From Christensenella timonensis (lineage in GTDB: Bacteria > Bacillota > Clostridia > Christensenellales > Christensenellaceae), in the NCBI RefSeq assembly GCF_900087015.1, contig NZ_FLKP01000002.1, positions 868,001 to 932,000 of the forward strand: a DNA stretch of 64,000 nucleotides, written 5' to 3'. The notes under the pieces were generated by a model that saw nothing but the letters and a program-made list of their open reading frames with translations, ran no database searches and was not told the origin of the DNA. Of this stretch, positions 38,021 through 47,266 are shown one piece after another (the first letter of the stretch is position 1; the number at the start of each line of letters is the position of its first letter). The position numbers and the translations under genes are program-made.

Positions 38021-38834
38021 AATCGACTTTGCGCTTATATTCACGGTGAAAAACGCTAATCCGAACGGCGATCCGCTCGGTGGGAACAGGCCCCGTACAA
38101 ACAGCGACGGCCTGGGCGAGGTTTCGGATGTCTGCTTGAAGCGAAAAATCCGCAACCAATTGCAAAATTTGGGAAACGAGATTTTTGTTCAAATGGATGA
38201 GAGCAATACCGACGGTGAAAAATCCCTTTCGGACCGCTTTAACTCTTTCCTTCGCACCTTAAGCAAAGAAGACCAGAAAGCCAAAGATACTGTGGCGCAG
38301 AAGGCATGTGAAAAATGGATGGACGTTCGCTCTTTCGGCCAGGTTTTTGCATTCAAAAAAGGGAAGGATACTGCTGAGGTTTCCCTTGGCGTAAGGGGGC
38401 CGGTGAGTATACAATCTGCTTTTAGCACGGAACCGGTTGTTGTAGAATCTATCCAAATCACTAAATCTGTGAACAGCGAAACAACACTGGATGGGAAAAA
38501 ATCATCCGACACAATGGGCATGAAGCATCGCGTAAGCAAAGCCGTATACGTTACGTACGGCAGTATCAGCCCCCAGCTTGCCCAAAAGACCGGCTTTTCC
38601 GAGGAAGACGCCCTCGCTATCAAAAACGCGCTTGTTTCTTTGTTTGAAGGCGACGAATCCTCGGCGCGTCCCAGCGGATCAATGCAGGTGCTTGAAGTAG
38701 TGTGGTTCGTGCACGACAATAAATCCGGACAGTATTCATCCGCCAAAGTCCACAACAGCGTGAAAGTGGATAGCGACGGCAAGGTTACCATTGATGGCCT
38801 TGAAGGTTTAACGCCGGAAATCATAGAAGGATGA
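38001..38834 (+). CDS. cas7: Cas7 (Csd2), backbone subunit of the type I-C Cascade
   Basis: 277 residues beginning MAVLQNKIDFALIFTVKNANPNGDPLGGNRPRTN, the standard start of Csd2 proteins. Internal segments DVCLKRKIRNQLQ, DVRSFGQVFAF, GVRGPVSIQSAFS and MGMKHRVSKAVYVTYG are family marks. Several copies coat the spacer RNA. Two ATGs (37995 and 38001) share one GGAGG at 37987-37991; the second has the better 9-bp spacing. The gene overlaps cas8c by about 20 bp and cas4 by 4 bp. Confidence 0.95.
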   Translation: MAVLQNKIDFALIFTVKNANPNGDPLGGNRPRTNSDGLGEVSDVCLKRKIRNQLQNLGNEIFVQMDESNTDGEKSLSDRFNSFLRTLSKEDQKAKDTVAQKACEKWMDVRSFGQVFAFKKGKDTAEVSLGVRGPVSIQSAFSTEPVVVESIQITKSVNSETTLDGKKSSDTMGMKHRVSKAVYVTYGSISPQLAQKTGFSEEDALAIKNALVSLFEGDESSARPSGSMQVLEVVWFVHDNKSGQYSSAKVHNSVKVDSDGKVTIDGLEGLTPEIIEG

Positions 38835-39490
38835 TTTACAGGGAAGAAGACTACTTGCCGCTTTCCGGCATACAACATTTCGCTTTTTGCCCCCGGCAGT
38901 GGGCGTTGATCCATATTGAAGGGCAATGGAACGAAAACTACCTAACTGCCGGCGGCAGGATTATGCATGCAAGGGCACACGAGGGAAAGGACGTTGAGAA
39001 GCGCGGGGATCTCGTGATTTTTCGTGCGTTGAAAGTTTGCTCCGCAGAGCTTGGAATTTCAGGCGAGTGTGATGTTGTAGAATTTCACAAATCAGAAACG
39101 GGGATATCCTTGAAGGAATATCCGGGTGTGTGGCTGCCATATCCTGTTGAATATAAACGCGGCCAGGCTAAATTGGACGACTGCGACAGGCTGCAGCTTT
39201 GTGCCCAGGCTCTTTGCCTTGAAGAAATGCTATGCACAAAAATTGAAGCAGGCGCTTTGTTTTACGGCGAACCCCGCAAAAGGGAAGCTGTTATATTCAC
39301 ACCGGAATTGCGGGGGAAAGTAGCCGAAACCGTAAAAGGGATGCACGAGTTGTTTTCACGAAAACATACGCCCGGGCCGGTAAAGCAAAAGCATTGCCAA
39401 AGTTGCAGTATCAAAGAGGTTTGCCTGCCGGGCTTAGGCAAAAAACCCAGTATCTCCGCAAAGAAATACATGGAGGCACATATTGAATGA
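38831..39490 (+). CDS. cas4: Cas4 nuclease
   Basis: 219 residues. An N-terminal Cys (IQHFAFCPRQWAL) and a C-terminal trio (KQKHCQSCSIKEVCLPG) form the 4Fe-4S site. The RecB-like nuclease core shows GECDVVEFHK and YPVEYKRGQAK with D, E and K active residues, then DRLQLCAQALCLEEM (QxxxY-like helix). In I-C systems Cas4 trims prespacers to the PAM before Cas1-Cas2 integration. Its ATG overlaps the cas7 stop and its TGA overlaps the cas1 ATG, so translation is coupled on both sides. Confidence 0.95.
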   Translation: MIYREEDYLPLSGIQHFAFCPRQWALIHIEGQWNENYLTAGGRIMHARAHEGKDVEKRGDLVIFRALKVCSAELGISGECDVVEFHKSETGISLKEYPGVWLPYPVEYKRGQAKLDDCDRLQLCAQALCLEEMLCTKIEAGALFYGEPRKREAVIFTPELRGKVAETVKGMHELFSRKHTPGPVKQKHCQSCSIKEVCLPGLGKKPSISAKKYMEAHIE

Positions 39491-40515
39491 GGAAGCTGCT
39501 CAATGTTCTTTTTGTCGTCCAACCAGACGCAAGAGTGAATTTGGATGCGGATAACGTTTGTGTCCATACTGAAGGTGAAGTTGCGCTTCGCGTACCGTTG
39601 CTGAATTTAGAACAAATTGTCCTCTTTAATTATTTTGGGGCGACACCGCAGCTTCTGGGAGAATGCGCAAAGCGAAAAATAACAGTCAGTTTTTTGAACG
39701 AGTATGGAAAGTATTTGGGAACATTTTATGGAGAATCCAACGGCAATGTGCTTTTGCGCAGAGAACAGTACCGTATCGCTGACGATCATCGCGCGGTGGA
39801 GTATGCGAAAAGCTTTATTTTTGGGAAACTTCATAACCAGAAATGGGTGATGGAGCGCGGTATAAGGGATTATTCTTTGAGGATCGATACGGGATTGTTA
39901 AAAAAACAAAGTGAATTTATCAGCAGCCAGCTCAAACAGGTTTTGAAGACCGGTACAGAAGAAAACCTTCGCGCGCTCGAAGGAAATGCGGCGCATCGTT
40001 ACTTTTTGGCGCTCGATGAATTGATCCTGCAAAACAAAGAGTTTTTTGTATTAAAGAATCGAAACCGCCGCCCGCCTACCGATGCAGTGAATGCAATGTT
40101 GTCCTTTGCTTATACGCTGTTGGCCAGCGAATGCAGACATGCGCTTGAAGTGGTGGGCCTGGACAGCTATGTGGGATTTTTGCATGCGGACAGGCCGGGG
40201 AGGAGCTCTCTTGCCCTGGACCTGATGGAAGAGCTGCGCCCGCACTATGCAGACAGGTTTGTTTTGTCGCTCATCAACAGAGGCGAAATAAGTGAAGCGG
40301 ATTTTGAGTTTCAAGGTTCGGGCGCGGTTTATTTATCTGCCCCCGCACGCAAACGATTCCTGTCGTCTTGGCAAAGCCGGAAAAAGGAAGAAATCGCACA
40401 TCCGTTTTTGAAAGAGAGAATTGAATGGGGATTGGTTCCATATTGTCAGGCGTTATTGCTGGCGCGAACCATAAGAGGGGACTTAGACGGCTATCCGCCA
40501 TTTTTGTGGAAGTAA
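39487..40515 (+). CDS. cas1: Cas1 integrase (type I-C)
   Basis: 342 residues. The N-terminal beta domain starts MRKLLNVLFVVQPDARVNLDADNV. The helical domain has the metal residues in LEGNAAHRYF (Glu), GFLHADRPGRSSLALDLMEELRP (His, Asp) and LINRGE. It inserts new spacers at the leader end of the array with Cas2. The ATG overlaps the cas4 stop; cas2 starts 12 bp later. Confidence 0.96.
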   Translation: MRKLLNVLFVVQPDARVNLDADNVCVHTEGEVALRVPLLNLEQIVLFNYFGATPQLLGECAKRKITVSFLNEYGKYLGTFYGESNGNVLLRREQYRIADDHRAVEYAKSFIFGKLHNQKWVMERGIRDYSLRIDTGLLKKQSEFISSQLKQVLKTGTEENLRALEGNAAHRYFLALDELILQNKEFFVLKNRNRRPPTDAVNAMLSFAYTLLASECRHALEVVGLDSYVGFLHADRPGRSSLALDLMEELRPHYADRFVLSLINRGEISEADFEFQGSGAVYLSAPARKRFLSSWQSRKKEEIAHPFLKERIEWGLVPYCQALLLARTIRGDLDGYPPFLWK

Positions 40516-40527
40516 AGGAAACGACAA

Positions 40528-40818
40528 ATGCTTGTTTTATTAACATATGATGTTTCGACAAATACTGCTGCCGGAAGACGGAGGCTTGCCCGCGTTGCTA
40601 AAAAGTGCTTGTCTTATGGACAGCGTGTCCAGAGGTCTGTTTTTGAGTGCGCCCTCGATTGGAGTCAATTCCTCAAATTGCAAAACGAGTTAAAGGGCAT
40701 CATCAATACCGAGACGGACAGCCTGCGGTTTTATAATCTGGGTAATCATTATTCAGAAAAAATTATCCATATCGGCGCGAAACCCAGCATTGATTTGGAA
40801 GGAGATTTAATCATATAG
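40528..40818 (+). CDS. cas2: Cas2
   Basis: 96 residues with the ferredoxin-like fold opening MLVLLTYDVSTNTAAGRRRL (conserved Asp in YDV) and the middle QRVQRSVFECALD. It is the structural partner of Cas1 in spacer integration. Last gene of the operon; its TAG stop touches the first base of the hairpin-forming leader element. Confidence 0.95.
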   Translation: MLVLLTYDVSTNTAAGRRRLARVAKKCLSYGQRVQRSVFECALDWSQFLKLQNELKGIINTETDSLRFYNLGNHYSEKIIHIGAKPSIDLEGDLII

Positions 40819-40868
40819 GTTCGGTGCGAACCCAAAGCGACCATAAACTATTTAGAAGGTTCGCACCG
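40818..40868 (+). promoter_or_regulatory. Competing hairpins at the start of the CRISPR leader
   Basis: GGTTCG-GTG-CGAACC (40818-40832) forms a small hairpin. CGGTGCGAACC (40822-40832) also pairs perfectly over 11 bp with GGTTCGCACCG (40858-40868) around a 25-base loop. The two folds exclude each other. Confidence 0.7.
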
Positions 40869-40972
40869 TAAATATGCTTTTTCAAACTGCAAAATGGACA
40901 TTATCAAGCAATTGGTAATTTGTCGAACACAAGATGGACTTATTGGATAATTTTCGTTAAGCATATCTTGCG
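40819..40972 (+). promoter_or_regulatory. CRISPR leader between cas2 and the first repeat
   Basis: 154 bp with no gene. After the dyad described separately it is AT-rich, with the similar pieces ATGGACATTAT (from 40894) and ATGGACTTATT (from 40934) about 40 bp apart. No convincing -35/-10 pair was seen. It is the leader because the intact repeats are on this side and the decayed ones are at the far end, and because the repeat 3' end ATTGAAAT points away from it. Confidence 0.8.
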
Positions 40973-43900
40973 GTCGCTCCCTTCGCGGGGAGCGTGGATT
41001 GAAATGCCGTAGATGGGGCGGTACAGCTTGAGCGCGCCGTCGCTCCCTTCGCGGGGAGCGTGGATTGAAATCCATCGACAGCGATCTTTCTATGACGCTC
41101 CTGCGTCGCTCCCTTCGCGGGGAGCGTGGATTGAAATATTATGAAAGCACAAACACGCGCAAATCAAAAGGTCGCTCCCTTCGCGGGGAGCGTGGATTGA
41201 AATTTGGATAAGCGGAAGTTATTCTGGGGCGGCTCTGTCGCTCCCTTCGCGGGGAGCGTGGATTGAAATACTGCGGATACACGGCGGGGCTGGATGCAAC
41301 GGGGCGGTCGCTCCCTTCGCGGGGAGCGTGGATTGAAATACACGGTATTTTGTGCAGTACAACAAACGGGAGAGTCGCTCCCTTCGCGGGGAGCGTGGAT
41401 TGAAATCCGTCTTTGTGTTTCGGATGGTCTGCTGCGCAGGTCGCTCCCTTCGCGGGGAGCGTGGATTGAAATTGTGCTACACTGCTGCTCTTTTATTTCA
41501 TTCAATGGTCGCTCCCTTCGCGGGGAGCGTGGATTGAAATTCGTAATTTTCCACAGTACCATCATACTACTAAGTCGCTCCCTTCGCGGGGAGCGTGGAT
41601 TGAAATGATTATGTCGCCTTTTTCGTAATCTTCGTCGCATGTCGCTCCCTTCGCGGGGAGCGTGGATTGAAATACGCCCCTGTCGCGGAATCCAGCCCTT
41701 GTAAGCGTCGCTCCCTTCGCGGGGAGCGTGGATTGAAATATCAGCCTGCTCCTGCAATTCTTTCAAGCGTCTGTCGCTCCCTTCGCGGGGAGCGTGGATT
41801 GAAATAACAAAAAAGGTTCGGATAAACGGAAAGCCTGTCGTCGCTCCCTTCGCGGGGAGCGTGGATTGAAATACGATGCGGCTCTCGAGAGCTTGCAAGG
41901 ACAATAGTCGCTCCCTTCGCGGGGAGCGTGGATTGAAATAATATGCGAGCGGAAATATGCGTGTGGCAACTGGTCGCTCCCTTCGCGGGGAGCGTGGATT
42001 GAAATACGCTGCCGCCGGCATAATCAAGTCCCCTGCCCCAGTCGCTCCCTTCGCGGGGAGCGTGGATTGAAATGCTGCACACATACCTTGAAGATGCGGG
42101 GACGGATCGTCGCTCCCTTCGCGGGGAGCGTGGATTGAAATTTTTGCATTCACACAAGAAAGCCATATACAACGGTCGCTCCCTTCGCGGGGAGCGTGGA
42201 TTGAAATCTCATGATTTGCCTCCTATCACCCGCACCGCGATCGTCGCTCCCTTCGCGGGGAGCGTGGATTGAAATACCAATGTGCCGCGAAAGGCGGGGG
42301 CAAGGCTGGTCGCTCCCTTCGCGGGGAGCGTGGATTGAAATTGCGCCGATGGCCTTAGCGCCATCTCTACAGGATAGTCGCTCCCTTCGCGGGGAGCGTG
42401 GATTGAAATATACTGCCTTTGCCTTCTCTTTCAATTGTTTAATGTCGCTCCCTTCGCGGGGAGCGTGGATTGAAATATATTATAACATAACACTACACTA
42501 AAAAATGTTAGTCGCTCCCTTCGCGGGGAGCGTGGATTGAAATATCCATGCGCCACGAACTGCGCCCGTTAAATAGGTCGCTCCCTTCGCGGGGAGCGTG
42601 GATTGAAATTCTGTCACTCCCTTTAGACAATCCGAAATCTTTTGTCGCTCCCTTCGCGGGGAGCGTGGATTGAAATAATGCAGTCCAGCCGTTCGTCCAC
42701 ATTTATCACGTCGCTCCCTTCGCGGGGAGCGTGGATTGAAATGCAAAATAAGATACAAAACAGCTGGACGACAACAGTCGCTCCCTTCGCGGGGAGCGTG
42801 GATTGAAATTCCCGTGATCGCCGCTTTGATAAAAGGAATATCGTCGCTCCCTTCGCGGGGAGCGTGGATTGAAATACTTCCCCCGGATTCCATGTCATCT
42901 GCAAGTTGGGTCGCTCCCTTCGCGGGGAGCGTGGATTGAAATAGTTTTTGAATTGTAGTGATCATGCCTGCCCCAAGTCGCTCCCTTCGCGGGGAGCGTG
43001 GATTGAAATGGTCTTAAATGACAAGATAACCAGTGGAAAGCTAGTCGCTCCCTTCGCGGGGAGCGTGGATTGAAATACGGAATCCGGCATGGATGTTGGG
43101 ATGCTTGCAGGTCGCTCCCTTCGCGGGGAGCGTGGATTGAAATATATATGCTATCAGGAATATGGACCAGTAACCCAGTCGCTCCCTTCGCGGGGAGCGT
43201 GGATTGAAATAATGCAGGGTGGAAAGCATACGCTGTTGAAAAGGGTCGCTCCCTTCGCGGGGAGCGTGGATTGAAATTTCAAAGACGATTTGTTTGGGCA
43301 GCATATTTTTGCAGGTCGCTCCCTTCGCGGGGAGCGTGGATTGAAATGCACGTTGCTTACTGCAAAGGTCAAATATGCAAGTCGCTCCCTTCGCGGGGAG
43401 CGTGGATTGAAATATACCCTCATAGACGCCGTTCGACAATATAAAACGTCGCTCCCTTCGCGGGGAGCGTGGATTGAAATAATATGGAAAAGGTCGAGCC
43501 TATGGCAACCAAACGTCGCTCCCTTCGCGGGGAGCGTGGATTGAAATAGTAAAGGCAAGGGAAAGGGACTGGTTTTGAACAGTCGCTCCCTTCGCGGGGA
43601 GCGTGGATTGAAATCATTGCGCCGCCGAAGAACTGGTACCCGATTGTAGGTCGCTCCCTTCGCGGGGAGCGTGGATTGAAATGACAAGTCGATCGTCAAG
43701 ATAACCTGACCATAGCGTCGCTCCCTTCGCGGGGAGCGTGGATTGAAATGCTTCCATTGCCGAGAAAGAAGAACGGTTGGATGGGTCGCTCCCTTCGCGG
43801 GGAGCGTGGATTGAAATGCCTGCTCCATTGTAAAAATCTTTTTCTCAAGCCGTCGCTCCCTTCGCGGGGAGCGTGGATTGAAATGTAATTTCTTCAGGAT

Positions 43901-44280
43901 CAATTTTAGCGTCAGGCGTCGCTCCCTTCGCGGGGAGCGTGGATTGAAATACCGGCGGGGAATGGTACCTCTCAAAATACTCCGGTCGCTCCCTTCGCGG
44001 GAGCGTGGATTGAAATCTCCCTCCTAATTATGTTTTGGGTATACCAGATGGTCGCTCCCTTCGCGGGAGCGTGGATTGAAATATCTGGAGATCGATAACA
44101 TGCGCGAACTATACGGTCGCTCCCTTCGCGGGGAGCGTGGATTGAAATGCCGTCCTCGATACGGAACGTATTTCCCGCAACAGATCGCTCCCTTCACGGG
44201 GGCGTGGATTGAAATTTGACAAACATGCCCTTGCCGCTGCCCGCCTTGGTCGCTCCCTTCGCGGGAGCGTGGATCGACAT
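40973..44280 (+). CRISPR. Type I-C CRISPR array, 50 repeats and 49 spacers
   Basis: The consensus repeat is 33 bp: it begins GTCGCTCCCTTCGCG, continues GGGAGCGTGG and ends ATTGAAAT. CGCTCCC and GGGAGCG form a 7-bp stem. Counting repeat starts from 40973 to 44249 gives 50 repeats with steps of 65-70 bp, so spacers are 33-37 bp. The first 45 repeats (40973-43950) look identical. The array is transcribed on the plus strand, away from cas2. No two spacers looked the same, and none matched other parts of this window by eye. Confidence 0.97.
43985..44280 (+). repeat. Degenerate distal (trailer) end of the CRISPR array
   Basis: Repeats at 43985, 44051 and 44249 lack one G in the loop (32 bp). The repeat at 44116 is still consensus. 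The one at 44184 has first base A and stem changes that still pair through a T-G wobble. The last one (44249) also has a changed 3' end (ATCGACAT). The EAL-domain gene ends 58 bp further on. Confidence 0.9.
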
Positions 44281-44338
44281 ACCTGTACAAGCGCAGCGAG
44301 GTCGTCGAGCGTGCAAACAGAACTTGCATAGAAACAAA

Positions 44339-46492
44339 TCAGGCTTTTCGCAGCCGTTCCCGCCACTGTTTGACCAGCTTGACCAGTTCGTCCTGCGGAA
44401 GCGGCCTGCTAAACAGGTATCCCTGGAATTCGTTGCAACCAAGTTCCAATAGTTTATCACGCTGCTCCGGCGCCTCGACATATTCCGCCAGTACGGAAAA
44501 GTGAAGCGATTTTCCCAGGCTGACAATGGAGGAAATGATATCGCATGAGCGTTCGTTTTGCAGCATATCCCGCACGATCGACCCGTCGAGCTTGACCTGG
44601 TCAAATTGGTTATTCTGCAAATAGAGCAAGGATGTATGCCCCATGCCAAAATCGTCAAGCGAGAGCTTATAACCCGCCTGGCGCAGAAGTTCGATGGTTT
44701 GTGCCAGCTCAGGCGTGTTGGAAAGCACCACTTGCTCGGTCACTTCGACCCACAGGTTACGCGGATTGATCTGGTTTTTCTGCACATTATCCTGCAATAG
44801 CGCAAAGAAATTTTTAGCTTTCAACATATCCGGGGTAACGTTGAACGAAAGTTCAAAATCTGTCCCCAGTTTCTCATCGAAGCCGCGAAGTCCTGCACAG
44901 GCCATCTCCAAAATCTCCTGTTCCAGCTCGCCGAGGAAGTCCGCTTCGCGGGCAAGCTCAATAATGAGGGGCGGAGCAACGAAACCTGCGATCTCGTGTT
45001 CCCAGCGCAGCAATGCTTCCGCGCCAAAGCATTCGCCATTGCTCCTTACCTGTGGCTGGTAATAAAGCATCAGCTTGTGCTTTTTGATGGCATGGCGAAG
45101 ATCGGTCACCAACATCTTCGCCACAGAACCGAGGCGGTCGTTGCGGCTTAAAAGCAGTGGCGGCTTGTTTTCCCGCTGTGCACAGGCCAAGATATCCGTC
45201 AATTCCAGAATATCTTTTTTCATGTTGACAACCTGCTTTTTTTCGTACAGCCTGATGAACGGACGATAGATCAATACGCCAACTACGATATTTACGACCT
45301 GCAGCAGGCTTCCGGCAATAGAACCCGTCGCTACATAGCCGCTGAAAATCGCCGGGGTCGTCCATTCCACTGTTTGCGTTACATAAGGGACAAACCCTAA
45401 GGAAACGGCGAAATAAGAGATCGCCGTGATTACGATAGGCGTTGCTACAAAAGGAATGAAAAATACCGGATTCAACACAACCGGCAACCCAAAAATCACA
45501 AATTCATTGATATTGAATATGGTCGGGCCGATACCCATTTTTGCAATGTTTTTGACACTTCGCCTGCGGGAAAACAGAAAGATCGCTAGCACGAGGCAGA
45601 GAACGGTTCCGCAGCCGCCCATAAACACAAATACATCGAAAAATGTTTTGCTCAATATTTCCGTGGGCGGCAAGCCGGCGGAAATGTTTGCGATATTGAT
45701 ATCCACATTGCCCGCAAAATACTGCTGCGAAACGCTGTCCATGACGTTGCCGCCATGGATCCCGAAGAACCAGAAGGTTCCCAGGAAAAAGACGAAAAGT
45801 ATTCCTGAAAGCAATCCTTTGCCAAGACCCATGAAAAGGGTTATCATCGTATCCGCCAGAAAATCGGACAGGTTTCCCACGCCTAAAATATTGACCAGCA
45901 CATAATTGAAGGAGGCAAAGATCAGCAGCACGAACGTCCCGGGCAATATCATCGAAAATGCGGCATTGAAATCATGGTCTGTCCCATCCGCATAGATTTG
46001 CGGGGTCAGTTTGGGCACGGAAGCCAGTTTGATAAAAAGCACACTGGAGAAGATTGCTGTGAGGATCGCAATAAAAAGGCCATTCACGCCGAAGTTCGAC
46101 ATGGAAAAGCTTTCCGTGCCCGCGCCGGACATGATCATGAAACAGCACAGGGCGATTACGGGAACGCCGATCCGCATCGACATTTTATTGCTGCACAGCT
46201 GCGCATAGCTATAGCTGATCGTGATCAGGAAGACGATCGCCAGGAAATCAAACGCCGCACTATGGACAAGGCTCAATATCTGGTACAGGACCGCGCCGGC
46301 AGGCGAGGTAAGAAAGTCCTGGTAGGCGTCCAAAGGCAGGCTCAATAAAATAAGCGCGATCGAGCCGATCATGAGGATCGGTATCGCGGTAATCAGGCCT
46401 TTGCGGATTGCGCGGGATATCTTGCTGTTTTCGATTGTATCCAGCAATCCACGAAAAAATTTTGTAATCGTATGAAACAATGCGGCGCCCAA
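44339..46492 (-). CDS. PTS EIIC-like membrane domain fused to an EAL c-di-GMP phosphodiesterase
   Basis: 717 residues. Residues 1-430 form about ten membrane helices with marks of the cellobiose/lactose EIIC family (RKGLITAIPILMIGSIALI, FFGIHGGNVMDSV, FNINEFVIFGLPVVLNP). After a short linker, residues 460-715 are an EAL domain with E492 in EALLRW, FNVTPDM, EVTEQ, D613-D614 in DDFGMGHTSL, VKLDGS, and AEYVEAPEQ. The metal and catalytic residues seem present, so active c-di-GMP hydrolysis is likely. No EIIA or EIIB partner lies nearby, so the EIIC part is more likely a sensor or anchor than a working transporter. The start is TTG 46492, about 20 bp after an extended -10 box. Relatives exist in Lachnospiraceae, as I recall. 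Confidence 0.88.
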   Translation of the reverse strand: MGAALFHTITKFFRGLLDTIENSKISRAIRKGLITAIPILMIGSIALILLSLPLDAYQDFLTSPAGAVLYQILSLVHSAAFDFLAIVFLITISYSYAQLCSNKMSMRIGVPVIALCCFMIMSGAGTESFSMSNFGVNGLFIAILTAIFSSVLFIKLASVPKLTPQIYADGTDHDFNAAFSMILPGTFVLLIFASFNYVLVNILGVGNLSDFLADTMITLFMGLGKGLLSGILFVFFLGTFWFFGIHGGNVMDSVSQQYFAGNVDINIANISAGLPPTEILSKTFFDVFVFMGGCGTVLCLVLAIFLFSRRRSVKNIAKMGIGPTIFNINEFVIFGLPVVLNPVFFIPFVATPIVITAISYFAVSLGFVPYVTQTVEWTTPAIFSGYVATGSIAGSLLQVVNIVVGVLIYRPFIRLYEKKQVVNMKKDILELTDILACAQRENKPPLLLSRNDRLGSVAKMLVTDLRHAIKKHKLMLYYQPQVRSNGECFGAEALLRWEHEIAGFVAPPLIIELAREADFLGELEQEILEMACAGLRGFDEKLGTDFELSFNVTPDMLKAKNFFALLQDNVQKNQINPRNLWVEVTEQVVLSNTPELAQTIELLRQAGYKLSLDDFGMGHTSLLYLQNNQFDQVKLDGSIVRDMLQNERSCDIISSIVSLGKSLHFSVLAEYVEAPEQRDKLLELGCNEFQGYLFSRPLPQDELVKLVKQWRERLRKA

Positions 46493-46519
46493 CCTATACT
46501 CACTATGTATTATTTCCTT

Positions 46520-46525
46520 ATTATA
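46520..46525 (-). promoter_or_regulatory. Extended -10 box of the EIIC-EAL gene
   Basis: On the minus strand TGCTATAAT reads as an extended -10 (TGnTATAAT), about 28 bp upstream of the TTG start. No clear -35 was seen. Confidence 0.45.
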
Positions 46526-46598
46526 GCATAAAATGGCGATACATGCGTCTTTTTAATGTGCATTTAACTGATGCGTGCAAGTTGAGCGAGACTTTATT

Positions 46599-46613
46599 AT
46601 GCTTTAAAAGCAT
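46599..46613. promoter_or_regulatory. Perfect 7-1-7 palindrome in the divergent intergenic region
   Basis: ATGCTTTAAAAGCAT is its own reverse complement around one base and lies between the divergent promoters of the EIIC-EAL gene and the lipoprotein operon. A candidate operator. Confidence 0.4.
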
Positions 46614-46636
46614 CGCATTATATTTAATATAGGTAT

Positions 46637-46665
46637 TTTACATATTTTCTCCGGTAAAATATAAT
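46637..46665 (+). promoter_or_regulatory. Promoter of the lipoprotein-oxidoreductase operon
   Basis: TTTACA (46637-46642) and TATAAT (46660-46665), 17-bp spacer, 40 bp before the ATG at 46705. Confidence 0.6.
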
Positions 46666-46704
46666 ATTCTTATCGGAACAAAGGCAGGAAGGAGGCGGTA
46701 GATC

Positions 46705-47262
46705 ATGAAAAAGCAAATCGTTATCGCGCTTATAACGGCGCTTATGTTGATAATGACCGGCTGTGGAAGGGAGGAGGTCTACAAAGGGACGCAGGAGGCT
46801 GCAATCTCGGCGGGTACGGCAGAAAGCATAGAGAAAGCCGCTGCGGATAATCCACAAGCCTCGGCCGGGCAACCCCCAGTCAATGAGGAACAGCAGGCAT
46901 CAGGGGACAAGACGGAAAGGATGGTCATTCGGGTCAAGGCGGGGGAGCAAGAGATCGTATTTCAACTGAACGATTCGGCAGCCGCGAGGGAGCTTTATGA
47001 ACAGTTGCCCCTCTCAGTAGAGGTGGAAGATTTTGGCGGTACTGAAAAAATTTTTTATCCGCGGCAAACGTTGGATGTGAAAGACGCCCCGGCAGCGAGC
47101 GGCGAGGTGGGAAGCCTTGCGTATTACGAGCCATGGGGTGACGTGGTCATGTTCTATGGCGGCATCGATCCCGGCAGCAGTTTATACGGCCTGGGGGAGG
47201 CGGTCGCGGGCGGCGGGCACATCCAAAATTTGAGCGGCATGATAGAAATCGAAAAGGAGTGA
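46705..47262 (+). CDS. Lipoprotein with cyclophilin-like fold domain
   Basis: 185 residues. Lipobox IMTGC (Cys near residue 22), a linker rich in Ala/Glu/Gln, then a domain of about 115 residues starting MVIRVKAGEQEIVFQLNDSAAARELYEQLP. It continues with VEDFGGTEKIFYPRQTL, GSLAYYEPWGDVVMFYGG and SSLYGLGEAV. This matches the Cyclophil_like2 family, a small beta-barrel whose reaction is not known. It precedes the flavodoxin lipoprotein by 4 bp, so both are probably exposed outside the membrane and act together. Confidence 0.78.
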   Translation: MKKQIVIALITALMLIMTGCGREEVYKGTQEAAISAGTAESIEKAAADNPQASAGQPPVNEEQQASGDKTERMVIRVKAGEQEIVFQLNDSAAARELYEQLPLSVEVEDFGGTEKIFYPRQTLDVKDAPAASGEVGSLAYYEPWGDVVMFYGGIDPGSSLYGLGEAVAGGGHIQNLSGMIEIEKE

Positions 47263-47266
47263 AAGA

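Noticed and set aside
40973-44280. Self-targeting spacers against genes in this window.
   Set aside because: No spacer was seen to match by eye, but a full search was not possible and the rest of the genome is not available.
41164-44329. Several long open frames across 41-44.3 kb with repeating peptides (ISIHAPREGSD, FQSTLPAKGAT and similar).
   Set aside because: They are translations of the CRISPR repeat, whose units of about 66-67 bp stay open in all frames. They have no start signals.
29237-44338. Idea that the tRNA-Arg gene is the attachment site of an island carrying NHEJ and CRISPR-Cas.
   Set aside because: No integrase gene and no second copy of the tRNA 3' end were found in the window.
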